A stretch of DNA of 21,672 nucleotides from an uncultured Kiloniellales bacterium (GTDB lineage: Bacteria; Pseudomonadota; Alphaproteobacteria; Kiloniellales; JAKSDN01), in NCBI GenBank assembly GCA_937974415.1, contig CALJXB010000454.1:1-21672 (forward strand), given 5' to 3'. The number at the start of each line of letters is the position of its first letter. Positions within the stretch are counted from its first letter, which is position 1. Of this stretch, positions 14,495-21,516 are shown piece after piece. The translations under genes and the position numbers were made by a program. The notes below the pieces were generated by a model that did no database searches, was not told the DNA's origin, and saw only the letters and a program-made list of their open reading frames with translations.

Positions 14495-15112
14495 GTGCCT
14501 CCCTTCTTCCACCTGCCCTTTCCGGACGCCCTTCAGGGCGCCTTTCGCGTCGCATCGGCGGCGCTGCTTGTTCTGGGCACGGCGACGTCCGGCCGGGCCC
14601 AGTCCACGGAGCCGGCCGAGCCGCAGGACAAGGCTATGGAGGCCTGCTACCGGGCCTCGGCCGCCCAGCAGCAGGGCCGGCATGAAGTGGCCATCAGCTT
14701 CTACAACCAGTGCATCGCCTGGACCGAGCTGCCGCCTGAAACGCTGGCCTTGGTGCTGAGCAATCGCGCCACCTCTCGCCAGCGCACGAACGATTTCAAG
14801 GGCGCCCTGCGCGACTACGGCGAAGCCATCGAGATCGATCCGGACCGTGCCAATGCCTACAACGGGCGGTGCTGGACCTACGCCATGTTGCGCCGTCCGG
14901 AGCAAGCCCTGGCGGACTGCGAGGAGAGCCTGCGGCTGGCGCCAGACGACCCTTACGCCCTCGACAGCCGGGCCCTCGTACACTGGCTGATGAGCCGAGA
15001 CGAGCTCGCCCGCGCCGACCTCGAGCGCGCGCGCGCCCTCAATCCCTCGTTCCGGCCTTGGCAGGAGCGCTTCAAGGATTTCGAGAAGATGTTTTTCGGG
15101 ATCGGACCCTGA
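14495..15112 (+). CDS. Exported tetratricopeptide-repeat protein
   Basis: Protein of about 205 residues with an N-terminal signal peptide (core FRVASAALLVLGTA, cleavage near GRA-QS at about 35) and three to four TPR units. The clear ones are 83-116 (ALVLSNRATSRQRTNDFKGA), 117-150 (ANAYNGRCWTYAMLRRPEQA) and 151-184 (PYALDSRALVHWLMSRDELA), with a degenerate first unit at 47-80. TPRs form helical scaffolds for protein-protein contacts, here probably in the periplasm. The start is the GTG at 14495, two bases after the preceding TAA; no good Shine-Dalgarno is seen, which suggests coupling to the upstream gene. A longer upstream open frame beginning at 14339 is rejected as Arg-rich antisense-like text inside the previous gene. 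Specific partner unknown; the crystallin-like protein is the obvious candidate. Confidence 0.82.
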   Translation: MPPFFHLPFPDALQGAFRVASAALLVLGTATSGRAQSTEPAEPQDKAMEACYRASAAQQQGRHEVAISFYNQCIAWTELPPETLALVLSNRATSRQRTNDFKGALRDYGEAIEIDPDRANAYNGRCWTYAMLRRPEQALADCEESLRLAPDDPYALDSRALVHWLMSRDELARADLERARALNPSFRPWQERFKDFEKMFFGIGP

Positions 15113-15218
15113 GAGCTACGCCGCGATCAAGCCGGACAGCAGCCGCTCATACGCCTGGCGCACCCGCCCCCGGGGCGCGCTCTTGCGTTCCAGGCCGCTA
15201 GCCTGAAAGCGATCCTGC

Positions 15219-15401
15219 CTAGGCTTCGCCCTTGATGAACTGCCAGATGTAGTACGGCCAAGCCATGCCTTCCGAGGCCGCGTCCATCCAGATCTCTTGC
15301 TGAGCGTAAGCTTTATTGGAATCGTTCAGGTAGTAGCCGAAGCCAACGAAGCCCGCCACCACGATATAGATGATCAGGATAAATGCTACGAACTGACGCA
15401 T
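15219..15401 (-). CDS. Small membrane protein, unknown function
   Basis: I do not recognise this 60-residue protein. It starts at once with a hydrophobic segment (residues 4-24, core FILIIYIVVAGFVGFGYY) and ends with a polar, aromatic-rich tail (WMDAASEGMAWPYYIWQFIKGEA) that may lie flat on the membrane. The ATG at 15401 has GGGGAGAG six bases upstream, a strong ribosome binding site, and this argues the gene is real despite its size. A longer in-frame reading from 15491 is unlikely. It is 58 bases downstream of another small membrane protein gene on the same strand, and both probably share one transcript. No homologous family comes to mind. Confidence 0.75.
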   Translation of the reverse strand: MRQFVAFILIIYIVVAGFVGFGYYLNDSNKAYAQQEIWMDAASEGMAWPYYIWQFIKGEA

Positions 15402-15459
15402 ATTTCGCTCTCCCCAAGACCGGGGCAGGCCGGTGGCCCATCCCGCCGGTGCAGCCGTT

Positions 15460-15675
15460 TCAGTTCGCCTGATTCCCGGCGTTGGCCGCACCCTCGAGCA
15501 CGCTCACACTGTCGCCAGCCGCCTCCCAACCGAGCCGTCCGTCCGTCCACTGATAAACCATATTTCCCGCCTGCTCGGCAACCGGTTCCAGGTTCGACCA
15601 GCCATAGACATACTCGACCGCAATGGCGAGGATCGAGACGGCAATCACGACAGCACAAAAATTAACTATCTTCAT
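15460..15675 (-). CDS. Small membrane protein, unknown function
   Basis: A 71-residue protein that I do not recognise. The N-terminus is hydrophobic (residues 4-22, core CAVVIAVSILAIAVEYVYG) and could be an uncleaved anchor or a signal peptide. The rest is polar with NLEPVAEQAGNMVYQWTDGRLGWEAAGDS and ends Asn/Ala-rich. The ATG at 15675 is preceded by GGGGGAG with four bases between, a very good Shine-Dalgarno sequence. It is the first gene of a two-gene set with the 60-residue membrane protein. The upstream DNA is strikingly AT-rich for this genome and contains a good -10 box. A toxin, stress peptide or respiratory-complex accessory subunit are all possible; nothing in the sequence chooses among them. 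Confidence 0.72.
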   Translation of the reverse strand: MKIVNFCAVVIAVSILAIAVEYVYGWSNLEPVAEQAGNMVYQWTDGRLGWEAAGDSVSVLEGAANAGNQAN

Positions 15676-15982
15676 AGTACTCCCCCATAAAGATGAGGCA
15701 TAATACCATCAAAATTGAGAAGTTAAAGAGTTATTTAGTAATTTCCTTGGTTTTTATTAGTAACTATATCTATTTACTATGAGGGCCTATGCGAATTTTA
15801 TACAACGGGCGGCCATTCCGTCTTAACGTTACAGCAAAGTCGGGATTTCGGACCTGTCCAAACTTTCTGGCCAATTTTCCTGGCCAATCTTATCGTGAAG
15901 GCTTTGTTTACCCTGTATCCCTAATGTCCGGGGCAGTTTCCGTCCTTATACCTTTGGTATTATGCATCAAAAGGACCGCCCG
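15676..15982. other. AT-rich intergenic island between the small membrane genes and the PAS-like gene
   Basis: The core (about 15690-15800) is AT-rich, with runs such as TTTTTATTAGTAACT, against neighbours that are strongly GC-rich. It serves divergent genes. No tRNA, transposase remnant or clear inverted repeat was found at its edges. A 73-codon frame beginning at 15789 is considered and set aside in the rejected list. Confidence 0.6.
15700..15705 (-). promoter_or_regulatory. Candidate -10 box for the small membrane gene pair
   Basis: TATTAT on the minus strand matches the sigma-70 -10 consensus at 5 of 6 positions and would place the transcript start about 17 bases before the ATG at 15675. 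The -35 region (TTTAAC, 16 bases upstream) is weak. Confidence 0.4.
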
Positions 15983-16492
15983 GTGCCGCCCGATGTTCCA
16001 TTCCTGGTGAAGGGCCCCTCCTTTGCGGCGGGAATGCCGGAGGAGCCCGAGGTCGCGCGATTTCGCACCGCGATCGACGATGCCGGCGCATTAGCGTTCT
16101 TCGACTACTGGATCGAGAAGTGCGGCGCCGACGATATCCCCGGCAAGGCCCAGATCGACCCGATCGAAATTCCCAAGCTTCTGTCGGCCATGTTCATCGA
16201 GGAGTGGGACCCGAGTGCCGGGCAGAGCCGGATCCGCCTGGCCGGTGAGTTCCACCGCGAACCGGACGGGAGCAACATCCAGGACCGGACGATCGACGAA
16301 CTGGCCAACGGCGAGACCGCCGAGCTCTGGAAGGCCTGCGACCGGTGCAACTTCTTCGAGCTGCGTCCGACCATCTGCGCCTACGACCTGGACCACTTCG
16401 ACAAGCCCTTCGTGCGCCACGCCGACTTGGCCCTGCCCGTGCGCGATACGGACTCGGCGATCCTGATCTACGGCTACTCCTGGCTGCTGTAG
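15983..16492 (+). CDS. PAS_5-like domain protein
   Basis: Stand-alone sensory-type domain of about 169 residues resembling the PAS_5 (PF07310) family, which is abundant in Alphaproteobacteria. The recognisable features are FFDYWIEKCGADDIPGKAQIDPIEIPKLLSAMFIEEWD (a helix followed by the DPxxIPxLL turn), then a strand RIRLAGEF, IQDRTIDEL and final strands RHADLALPV and AILIYGYSW. No output domain is attached, so it may sense a ligand and act through a partner. The GTG at 15983 has AAAGGA seven bases before it, better than the ATG at 15962, which lacks a ribosome site and overlaps a possible TATTAT -10 box (15958-15963). The gene reads away from the AT-rich island. Family call is by motif memory, moderately sure. 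Confidence 0.78.
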   Translation: MPPDVPFLVKGPSFAAGMPEEPEVARFRTAIDDAGALAFFDYWIEKCGADDIPGKAQIDPIEIPKLLSAMFIEEWDPSAGQSRIRLAGEFHREPDGSNIQDRTIDELANGETAELWKACDRCNFFELRPTICAYDLDHFDKPFVRHADLALPVRDTDSAILIYGYSWLL

Positions 16493-16669
16493 GACAAGAC
16501 CGAGCCGCCGGCGAGCGGGGCGTCAAATCCTGGCACCGATTACCACTTCAGGCCGAGACGTCCACGCTCACGCGGATCCTGCGTTGATCGTCCAAGACAT
16601 TTGTGAAACGGTCGCGGTTTGAGGTGCCGGGCCGCCGCGCGCGCCGGCATGTCGAGCAAGGAGGAAACG

Positions 16670-17503
16670 ATGATCGGTCCCGGCGGCCTGCGGCCGGAGG
16701 ATGTCGTCGACCTGGCGGCCTATCCCATCGCCGATCCGGACGATCCCGCGCGCGCCGCTTTGGTCGAACGCCTGCGAGCGGAGCTGGAGCGCGACCAGGT
16801 CTGCGTCCTGCCCGGCTTCATGCGCCGCGGCGCCCGCGAGCGGGCCGTCGCCGAGGCTACTGCGGCGCGGCCCCTGGCCCATCACATCCGCGACCGGCGC
16901 AACTGCTATCTGCAGCGAAGCCTCGACCCGGCGCTGCCCGAGGATCATCCCCGCAACCTGCTGTTCGACACCTCCTCGCGGATGATCGCCTACGACCTCT
17001 TCCCGTCGGACTCGCCCCTCAAGACTCTCTACCACTGGGCGGCGACGCGCCAGGTGGTGGCCGACATCGTCGGCGCCGAGGCACTCTACGACAACGCCGA
17101 CCCCTACCAGCCGGCCAACATGCTGTGCTTTCAAGACGGCGACTCGTCGTCTTGGCATTTTGATTCAGGCAACGCCTTCACGGTCACCGTCATGCTACAG
17201 GCGCCGGAGGCCGGCGGCGCCTTCGAGCTGGTGCCCAACGCCCGCAGCGAGAGCGACCCGAACCACGACTATCTTCGCGCGGTGCTGTTGGGCGAGCGGC
17301 CCCAGGACATCGTCGAGGTGGCGCGGGAGGCGGGATCGCTGTGCATCTTCCGCGGCTGCAACTCGCTCCACCGGGTCTCGCCGGTCCGCGGCGACACCCT
17401 CAGGATCATGGGCGTGCTGGTTTACGAAACCGAGCCCGGCGTGGTCGGCGACCCCGAGGTCAACGAGACCGTCTACGGCCCCCGGGTCGCCTTGGCGGGC
17501 TAG
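16670..17503 (+). CDS. Fe(II)/2-oxoglutarate-dependent oxygenase (HalD/BesD-like, hydroxylase type)
   Basis: Soluble 277-residue double-stranded beta-helix enzyme. The metal triad is visible: His163 and Asp165 in SSWHFDSGNAFTV and the distal His234 in GCNSLHRVSPVRGD, with Arg residues after it (VRGDTLRI) suited to bind the 2-oxoglutarate carboxylate. The segment VMLQAPEAGGAFELVPNAR is typical of the group that also contains the amino-acid halogenases BesD and HalD. Those have Gly where this protein has Asp165, so it should hydroxylate rather than chlorinate. The substrate is unknown, perhaps a free amino acid. AAGGAGG stands five bases before the ATG, the best ribosome site in the window, so it is probably well translated. 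A cupin gene follows 73 bases later. Confidence 0.88.
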   Translation: MIGPGGLRPEDVVDLAAYPIADPDDPARAALVERLRAELERDQVCVLPGFMRRGARERAVAEATAARPLAHHIRDRRNCYLQRSLDPALPEDHPRNLLFDTSSRMIAYDLFPSDSPLKTLYHWAATRQVVADIVGAEALYDNADPYQPANMLCFQDGDSSSWHFDSGNAFTVTVMLQAPEAGGAFELVPNARSESDPNHDYLRAVLLGERPQDIVEVAREAGSLCIFRGCNSLHRVSPVRGDTLRIMGVLVYETEPGVVGDPEVNETVYGPRVALAG

Positions 17504-17576
17504 GTTCGGCTGGCGCCGCCGCGCCCGCGGGCGCCTTTATTCTCCACCGATCAGAGGCAATGGCGGAACGACTTCG

Positions 17577-17966
17577 ATGACCTTCGAGACCAAGACGATC
17601 AGCGAAAACCCCGACGTCATGGCGCCGGACGGCTCCGAGGTGCGGATCCTGTGCAGCATGGCGCGCGGCAGCATGGCCCATTTCACCCTGCCGCCGGGAG
17701 CGGTGTCGATCGCGGTGGCCCATCGTACCATCGAGGAGGTCTGGTACTTCCTCTCGGGACGCGGCCGCATGTGGCGGCGGCTGGGCGAGCTCGAGGAAAC
17801 CGTCGAGGTCGGGCCCGGCGTCTCCCTTGCCATCCCCATCGGGGGCCACTTTCAGTTCCGCTCGGACGGCGAGGAGCCGCTGGCCGCCGTCGGCGTCGCC
17901 ATGCCACCCTGGCCCGGCCCGGACGAGGCCTATCCCGTCGAAGGGCCCTGGCAGGCGACCGCGTGA
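17577..17966 (+). CDS. Single-domain cupin protein
   Basis: Small beta-barrel protein of 129 residues in the cupin_2 superfamily. Motif 1 is GAVSIAVAHRTIEEVWYFLSGRG, with His49 and Glu53 or Glu54 as possible metal ligands; the second His of the classical HxH is absent. Motif 2 is PGVSLAIPIGGHFQFRS with His91. The ending AMPPWPGPDEAYPV is conserved in the subfamily as I remember it. Such cupins may be metal-dependent isomerases, dioxygenases or sugar/ligand binders, and the sequence does not choose. The ATG at 17577 fits the start of similarity; a GGA lies nine to ten bases upstream. Same strand and 73 bases from the oxygenase suggests joint transcription and perhaps one pathway. Confidence 0.88.
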   Translation: MTFETKTISENPDVMAPDGSEVRILCSMARGSMAHFTLPPGAVSIAVAHRTIEEVWYFLSGRGRMWRRLGELEETVEVGPGVSLAIPIGGHFQFRSDGEEPLAAVGVAMPPWPGPDEAYPVEGPWQATA

Positions 17967-18025
17967 GCCCGGCCGGCCATCAAGCCCTCTCTTGGCCTGG
18001 CCCTTGAGGCCCGCCATTTCCAGAT

Positions 18026-18054
18026 TTGTCGTCCGCCATGAGATCGTTTATCTA
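18026..18054 (+). promoter_or_regulatory. Candidate promoter of tusA-like gene
   Basis: TTGTCG (18026-18031) and TATCTA (18049-18054) are separated by exactly 17 bases and lie about 60 bases before the ATG at 18114. Matches to consensus are 4/6 and 3/6. The 147-base gap after the cupin gene makes an own promoter plausible. Confidence 0.35.
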
Positions 18055-18113
18055 CGGTCCTCCAGGCGAACCCGTGAGGTCAAAACACAGCCGTTTTGGG
18101 GAGTCGATGCCGC

Positions 18114-18338
18114 ATGGACCACGTCCTGGACACCAAGGGCCTCAACTGCCCCTTGCCGGTGTTGAAGGCCAAGCGGGCGCTCAAGAACGTGCCGGTCGGC
18201 GAGACCCTGACGGTCACCGCCACGGATCCCGCCTCGACTATCGATTTCCGGCACTTCTGCATGATCAGCGGCCACGAATTGCTCGACTGGTCCGAGGCCG
18301 ACGGGGTCTTCACCTACGTCATCCGCCGTACCGAATGA
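18114..18338 (+). CDS. TusA-family sulfur carrier protein
   Basis: Cytosolic 74-residue protein of the TusA/SirA/YedF fold. The persulfide-carrying motif is intact: GLNCPLPVLKAKRAL, with Cys12 and the CPxP signature. The remaining sequence (ETLTVTATDPASTIDFRHFC, then GHELLDWSEADGVFTYVIRR) is ordinary for the family. TusA relays sulfur from cysteine desulfurase for tRNA 2-thiouridine and cofactor synthesis; paralogues serve other sulfur transfers, so the precise role is open. GGGGAG lies ten bases before the ATG. It ends 24 bases from the convergent phosphofructokinase gene. Confidence 0.93.
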   Translation: MDHVLDTKGLNCPLPVLKAKRALKNVPVGETLTVTATDPASTIDFRHFCMISGHELLDWSEADGVFTYVIRRTE

Positions 18339-18362
18339 CGGACAGCCTGCGCGGCCGGCACC

Positions 18363-19517
18363 CTAGTAGAGATACATGGGCTTGCCGCGCACATTGCGGA
18401 TGATCGGCCGGTAGGTTTCGGTATCGTAGAGCTCGGCCACGTCGACCCGTTTTTCCCCCTGAACGCAGGTATCGATCGGCACGGTCTCGTAGTTGCCGTC
18501 CCGGAGCGCCATCATGAGGCCGCTCTCGCCCGCCTCCAGGCACTGCACGGCCATGGTGCCGAAGGCGGCGGCCACCAAGCGGTCGAGCGCAACGGGCGGC
18601 CCGGCGCGCATCAGGTAGGCCAGGGTCTGGTTGACGATGCCCTGGCCCGTGCGCTGCTTCAGGGCCTGGCCGAGCACCTCGCCGATGCCGCCGAGCCGGC
18701 GGTGGCCGTAATCGTCCGGCTCCCCGGACTCGACGACTTCGCCGCCGATCATGCGGGCACCCTCGGAGACCACGACGACCGCGTAGTTCGAGGGATTGGC
18801 CGCCTTGTCGGCCGCGATCAGCGCCGCCAGCCGGTCCACGTCGAAGGGAACCTCGCTGATCAAGACCCGGTCGGCGCCGGCCAGATAGCCCGAGACCAAC
18901 GCCGTCTCGCCACTGTTGCGGCCGAACAGCTCGACCACGGCGATGCGCTCGTGACTGCCGGCGGGGGTCCGCAAGGCATCGATGAAGTCGACGCTGCGGC
19001 CGACCGCCGTGCCGAAGCCGATGCAGTAGTCGGTGCCGAAGACGTCGTTGTCCATGGTCTTGGGGCAGGCCATGACCTTGACGCCCTCCCGGTGCAGCCG
19101 GGCGGCATAGGACAGCGTATCGTCGCCGCCGATGGCGACGAGGGCGTCGATCTTGAGCCTTTCGAGGACGCCCAGGACGTGATCGGTGCAGTCGACCCGC
19201 TCGCCCCCCTGGGAGCCGTGGGTGGCCCGCAGATGGTCGGGCAGCGCCTCGAGCGCGACCCGGCCGGGGTTGGTGCGCGAGGTGTGCAGGATGGTCCCGC
19301 CGCTGCGCTCGATGCCGCGCACCGCCGCGCCGTCGAGGGTCATGACGTGTTGGCTCAGGGAGCCTTGGTCCCGGGGGTCGACGCGCAAGGGGCCGGACCA
19401 GCCACGGCGGAAGCCGATCGCCTCCCAGCCCAGCGCCTCGGCCCCGTTCACGATGGCTTTGATGCAGGGGTTGAGGCCGGGGACGTCGCCCCCGCCCGTC
19501 AGCACGGCTATCCGCAT
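18363..19517 (-). CDS. 6-phosphofructokinase, predicted pyrophosphate-dependent
   Basis: Glycolytic enzyme of the PfkA superfamily phosphorylating fructose-6-phosphate; 384 residues. The phosphate-donor loop near the start reads [11 protein letters not shown]. The diagnostic residues are GGDDT at 130-134 and PKTMDND at 152-158. ATP-dependent enzymes have Gly in place of Asp133 (GGDG) and usually Gly in place of Lys153 (PGTIDND). This Asp/Lys combination is that of the PPi-dependent enzymes, which run reversibly in glycolysis and gluconeogenesis. Substrate-binding [13 protein letters not shown] and [13 protein letters not shown] follow, with the C-terminal lobe normal ([24 protein letters not shown]). 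GGAG stands seven bases before the ATG at 19517. It is convergent to the TusA-like gene. Some GGDD enzymes also use ATP, so donor specificity is predicted only. Confidence 0.93.
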   Translation of the reverse strand: MRIAVLTGGGDVPGLNPCIKAIVNGAEALGWEAIGFRRGWSGPLRVDPRDQGSLSQHVMTLDGAAVRGIERSGGTILHTSRTNPGRVALEALPDHLRATHGSQGGERVDCTDHVLGVLERLKIDALVAIGGDDTLSYAARLHREGVKVMACPKTMDNDVFGTDYCIGFGTAVGRSVDFIDALRTPAGSHERIAVVELFGRNSGETALVSGYLAGADRVLISEVPFDVDRLAALIAADKAANPSNYAVVVVSEGARMIGGEVVESGEPDDYGHRRLGGIGEVLGQALKQRTGQGIVNQTLAYLMRAGPPVALDRLVAAAFGTMAVQCLEAGESGLMMALRDGNYETVPIDTCVQGEKRVDVAELYDTETYRPIIRNVRGKPMYLY

Positions 19518-19621
19518 GGCTTCGCTCCGGTCGCGAGCAGATCGAGGCTGCCATTGTACAAGCGCCGGCCCGGTTGTCGCCCCCTAAGCCCATAGGTCAC
19601 CCGACGCCATCGCCCGCAGAG

Positions 19622-19664
19622 AAGCGCATTGCGCTTAACGCCCAACGAGCCCATGATTTCATGG
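19622..19664. promoter_or_regulatory. Two closely spaced palindromes upstream of the solute-binding protein gene
   Basis: AAGCGCA-T-TGCGCTT (19622-19636) and CCATGA-TT-TCATGG (19651-19664) are perfect inverted repeats, 14 bases apart, within the roughly 200-base gap shared by the divergent phosphofructokinase and binding-protein genes. Both have the size of operator sites for dimeric regulators. Which gene they serve cannot be told from the sequence. Confidence 0.45.
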
Positions 19665-19721
19665 CTACAAGTACTGAACGCCCCTGCTAAACGGAGCGAT
19701 GTGGAACGGGAGGAAAGCCAA

Positions 19722-21326
19722 ATGAAAGATTATCTGCGTGACAGCCACCTCACGGCGCTGACCGATCTGGCCACGCGTAAGGCGATTGGCCGGCGGCGCT
19801 TCATGGAAGGTGCCATAGCCGCGGGCTTAACGGTCTCCGCTGCCAGCGCTTTGTGGTCTAGCAGAGTTGAGGCGGCGGAGCCTAAAAAGGGCGGCACTTT
19901 CCGCGTCGGCATGCACGACGGAAATACAACCGACGATCTGGATCCAGGCACGACGGAAAGCGTCTACATGATCCAGATGAACCACGCCATTCGCAGCTAC
20001 CTGACCGAGATCACCAACACGAACGAAATCGGGCCGGATGCGGCGGAAAGCTGGACCGCCTCGGACGATGCGTCGGTCTGGACCTTCAAGCTGTTCGAGG
20101 GCATGAGCTTCCACAACGACAAGCCCTTCACGGCCGACGACGCCGTGGCGTCGCTCAACTATCACCGCGGCGAGGACTCCAAGTCGGCGGCCAAGGCCCT
20201 GCTGGAAGACGTCGAAGAGATCACAGCCGACGGATCCCACACGGTGGTCATCAAGATGAAGTCGGGCAACGCCGACCTGCCCTACCTCTTGTCGGACTAT
20301 CACCTGGTCATGATGCCGTCGGATGGCGAAGGCAATGTCGACACCAAGAGCGGCATCGGCACCGGGCCCTACAAGATCGTCGAGCATGATCCGGGCGTAT
20401 CCTCGTCGTTCGAGCGTTTCGAGAACTATCACAAGGACGCCTGGTTCGACGCCGTGAACTTCCTGGTCATCAATGATCCGGCAACGAGGCAGAACGCGAT
20501 CAAGACGAACGAGGTCGACGCCATCAGTGAGGTCGAGCTGAAGACCGCGCATCTCTTGGGACGCGATCCCAACATCGAGATAGACGAACTGGCCAGCGGC
20601 GCCCACGTGACCATCCCGATGTTTTGCGACGTGGCCCCCTTCGACAATCTCGACGTCCGCATGGCGCTGAAATATGCGATCGACCGCGATGAGATCGTCC
20701 AGAAGATCGCCCGTGGCCACGCGACGATCGGCAACGACCACCCGATCGGCAATACTCTGCCCTATTGGGCCGACCTCGATCAGCGCCAGTACGACCCGGA
20801 CAAGGCCAAGCACCACCTGAAGAAAGCCGGGGCGGAAGGACTCTCGGTCTCGCTGTCCGCCGCGGATGCCGCCTTCGGCGGCGCGGTCGACATGTGCATC
20901 CTATTCAAGGAGCACGCGGCAGCGGCCGGGATCGATATCAACGTGGTGCGCGAGCCCAACGACGGCTACTGGTCGAATGTCTGGCTGGTCAAGCCCTTCG
21001 TGGTCGTCGCCTGGGGCGCCCGGCCGACGCCGGACGTGATGTTCTCGCTGGCCTACAAGGACGACGCGGCCTGGAACGAGAGCCATTGGAACAACGTGGA
21101 GTTCAACAAGATCCTGCGCGAAGCCAAGGCCGAGCTGAATCAGGAGAAGCGGACGGAAATGTATCGCGACATGCAGATGCTGTGCCGCGACGACGGCGGC
21201 ACCATCGTGCCGTTCTTCCGCAACCGCGTGTTCGCCCGCCGCTCCAACGTCATGCACGGGCCCAACATGGCCGGCAACTGGGAGATGGACGGCGCACGCT
21301 CCTACCAGCGTTGGTGGTTCGCATAA
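19722..21326 (+). CDS. ABC transporter solute-binding protein, family 5 (peptide/nickel type), Tat-exported
   Basis: Periplasmic binding protein of 534 residues in the DppA/OppA-like family 5. The N-terminus has a twin-arginine signal, GRRRFMEG at 23-30, then the hydrophobic stretch AIAAGLTVSAASALW and cleavage near VEA-AEP. The mature domain has the expected PKKGGTFRVG opening, LDPGTTES, GPDAAESWTASDDASVWTFKLFEGMSFHNDKPFTADDAV, GTGPYKI and a long C-terminal lobe ending SYQRWWFA. Ligand (oligopeptide, opine, sugar or other) is not predictable. GGGAGG with eight-base spacing supports the ATG at 19722. No permease or ATPase gene follows; a strong terminator lies 26 bases past the stop, so it seems to be an orphan receptor or to work with transporter parts elsewhere. 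Confidence 0.95.
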   Translation: MKDYLRDSHLTALTDLATRKAIGRRRFMEGAIAAGLTVSAASALWSSRVEAAEPKKGGTFRVGMHDGNTTDDLDPGTTESVYMIQMNHAIRSYLTEITNTNEIGPDAAESWTASDDASVWTFKLFEGMSFHNDKPFTADDAVASLNYHRGEDSKSAAKALLEDVEEITADGSHTVVIKMKSGNADLPYLLSDYHLVMMPSDGEGNVDTKSGIGTGPYKIVEHDPGVSSSFERFENYHKDAWFDAVNFLVINDPATRQNAIKTNEVDAISEVELKTAHLLGRDPNIEIDELASGAHVTIPMFCDVAPFDNLDVRMALKYAIDRDEIVQKIARGHATIGNDHPIGNTLPYWADLDQRQYDPDKAKHHLKKAGAEGLSVSLSAADAAFGGAVDMCILFKEHAAAAGIDINVVREPNDGYWSNVWLVKPFVVVAWGARPTPDVMFSLAYKDDAAWNESHWNNVEFNKILREAKAELNQEKRTEMYRDMQMLCRDDGGTIVPFFRNRVFARRSNVMHGPNMAGNWEMDGARSYQRWWFA

Positions 21327-21351
21327 AGCCACCGCAAAGTCTCGCGACGAC

Positions 21352-21382
21352 GGGGGCGTGGCGAACAGCCACGCCCCTCTTT
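21352..21382 (+). terminator. Intrinsic terminator after the solute-binding protein gene
   Basis: GGGGCGTGGC, a 5-base loop and GCCACGCCCC form a perfect ten-pair stem (21353-21377), with an extra G-U pair possible at the base. TCTTTCGTT follows. It is the clearest intrinsic terminator in the window. Confidence 0.88.
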
Positions 21383-21516
21383 CGTTCGGTGCGAAGGAAG
21401 AGCGCCGCTAGGCGTTGGCGGCAGCGGCCTTGCCAGCCAGTTCGGCTGCCCGCTCGGTCAGACGGTTTCGGCCCGATTTGACGGGCGCCCGGCCTTGTGG
21501 CCTGCTTGGCGCCGCG

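Noticed and set aside
15116..15220. Open minus-strand frame ending in RVRQAYERLLSGLIAA, looking like a protein C-terminus
   Set aside because: No ATG, GTG or TTG was found in the frame upstream through about 15290, and the frame overlaps the small membrane gene. Most likely chance or an unrecognisable remnant.
15789..16010. A 73-codon plus-strand frame with GAGGG near its ATG and a hydrophobic segment
   Set aside because: Spacing to the start is short, it overlaps the better supported PAS-like gene in another frame, and its text has no family resemblance. It could be revisited if conserved.
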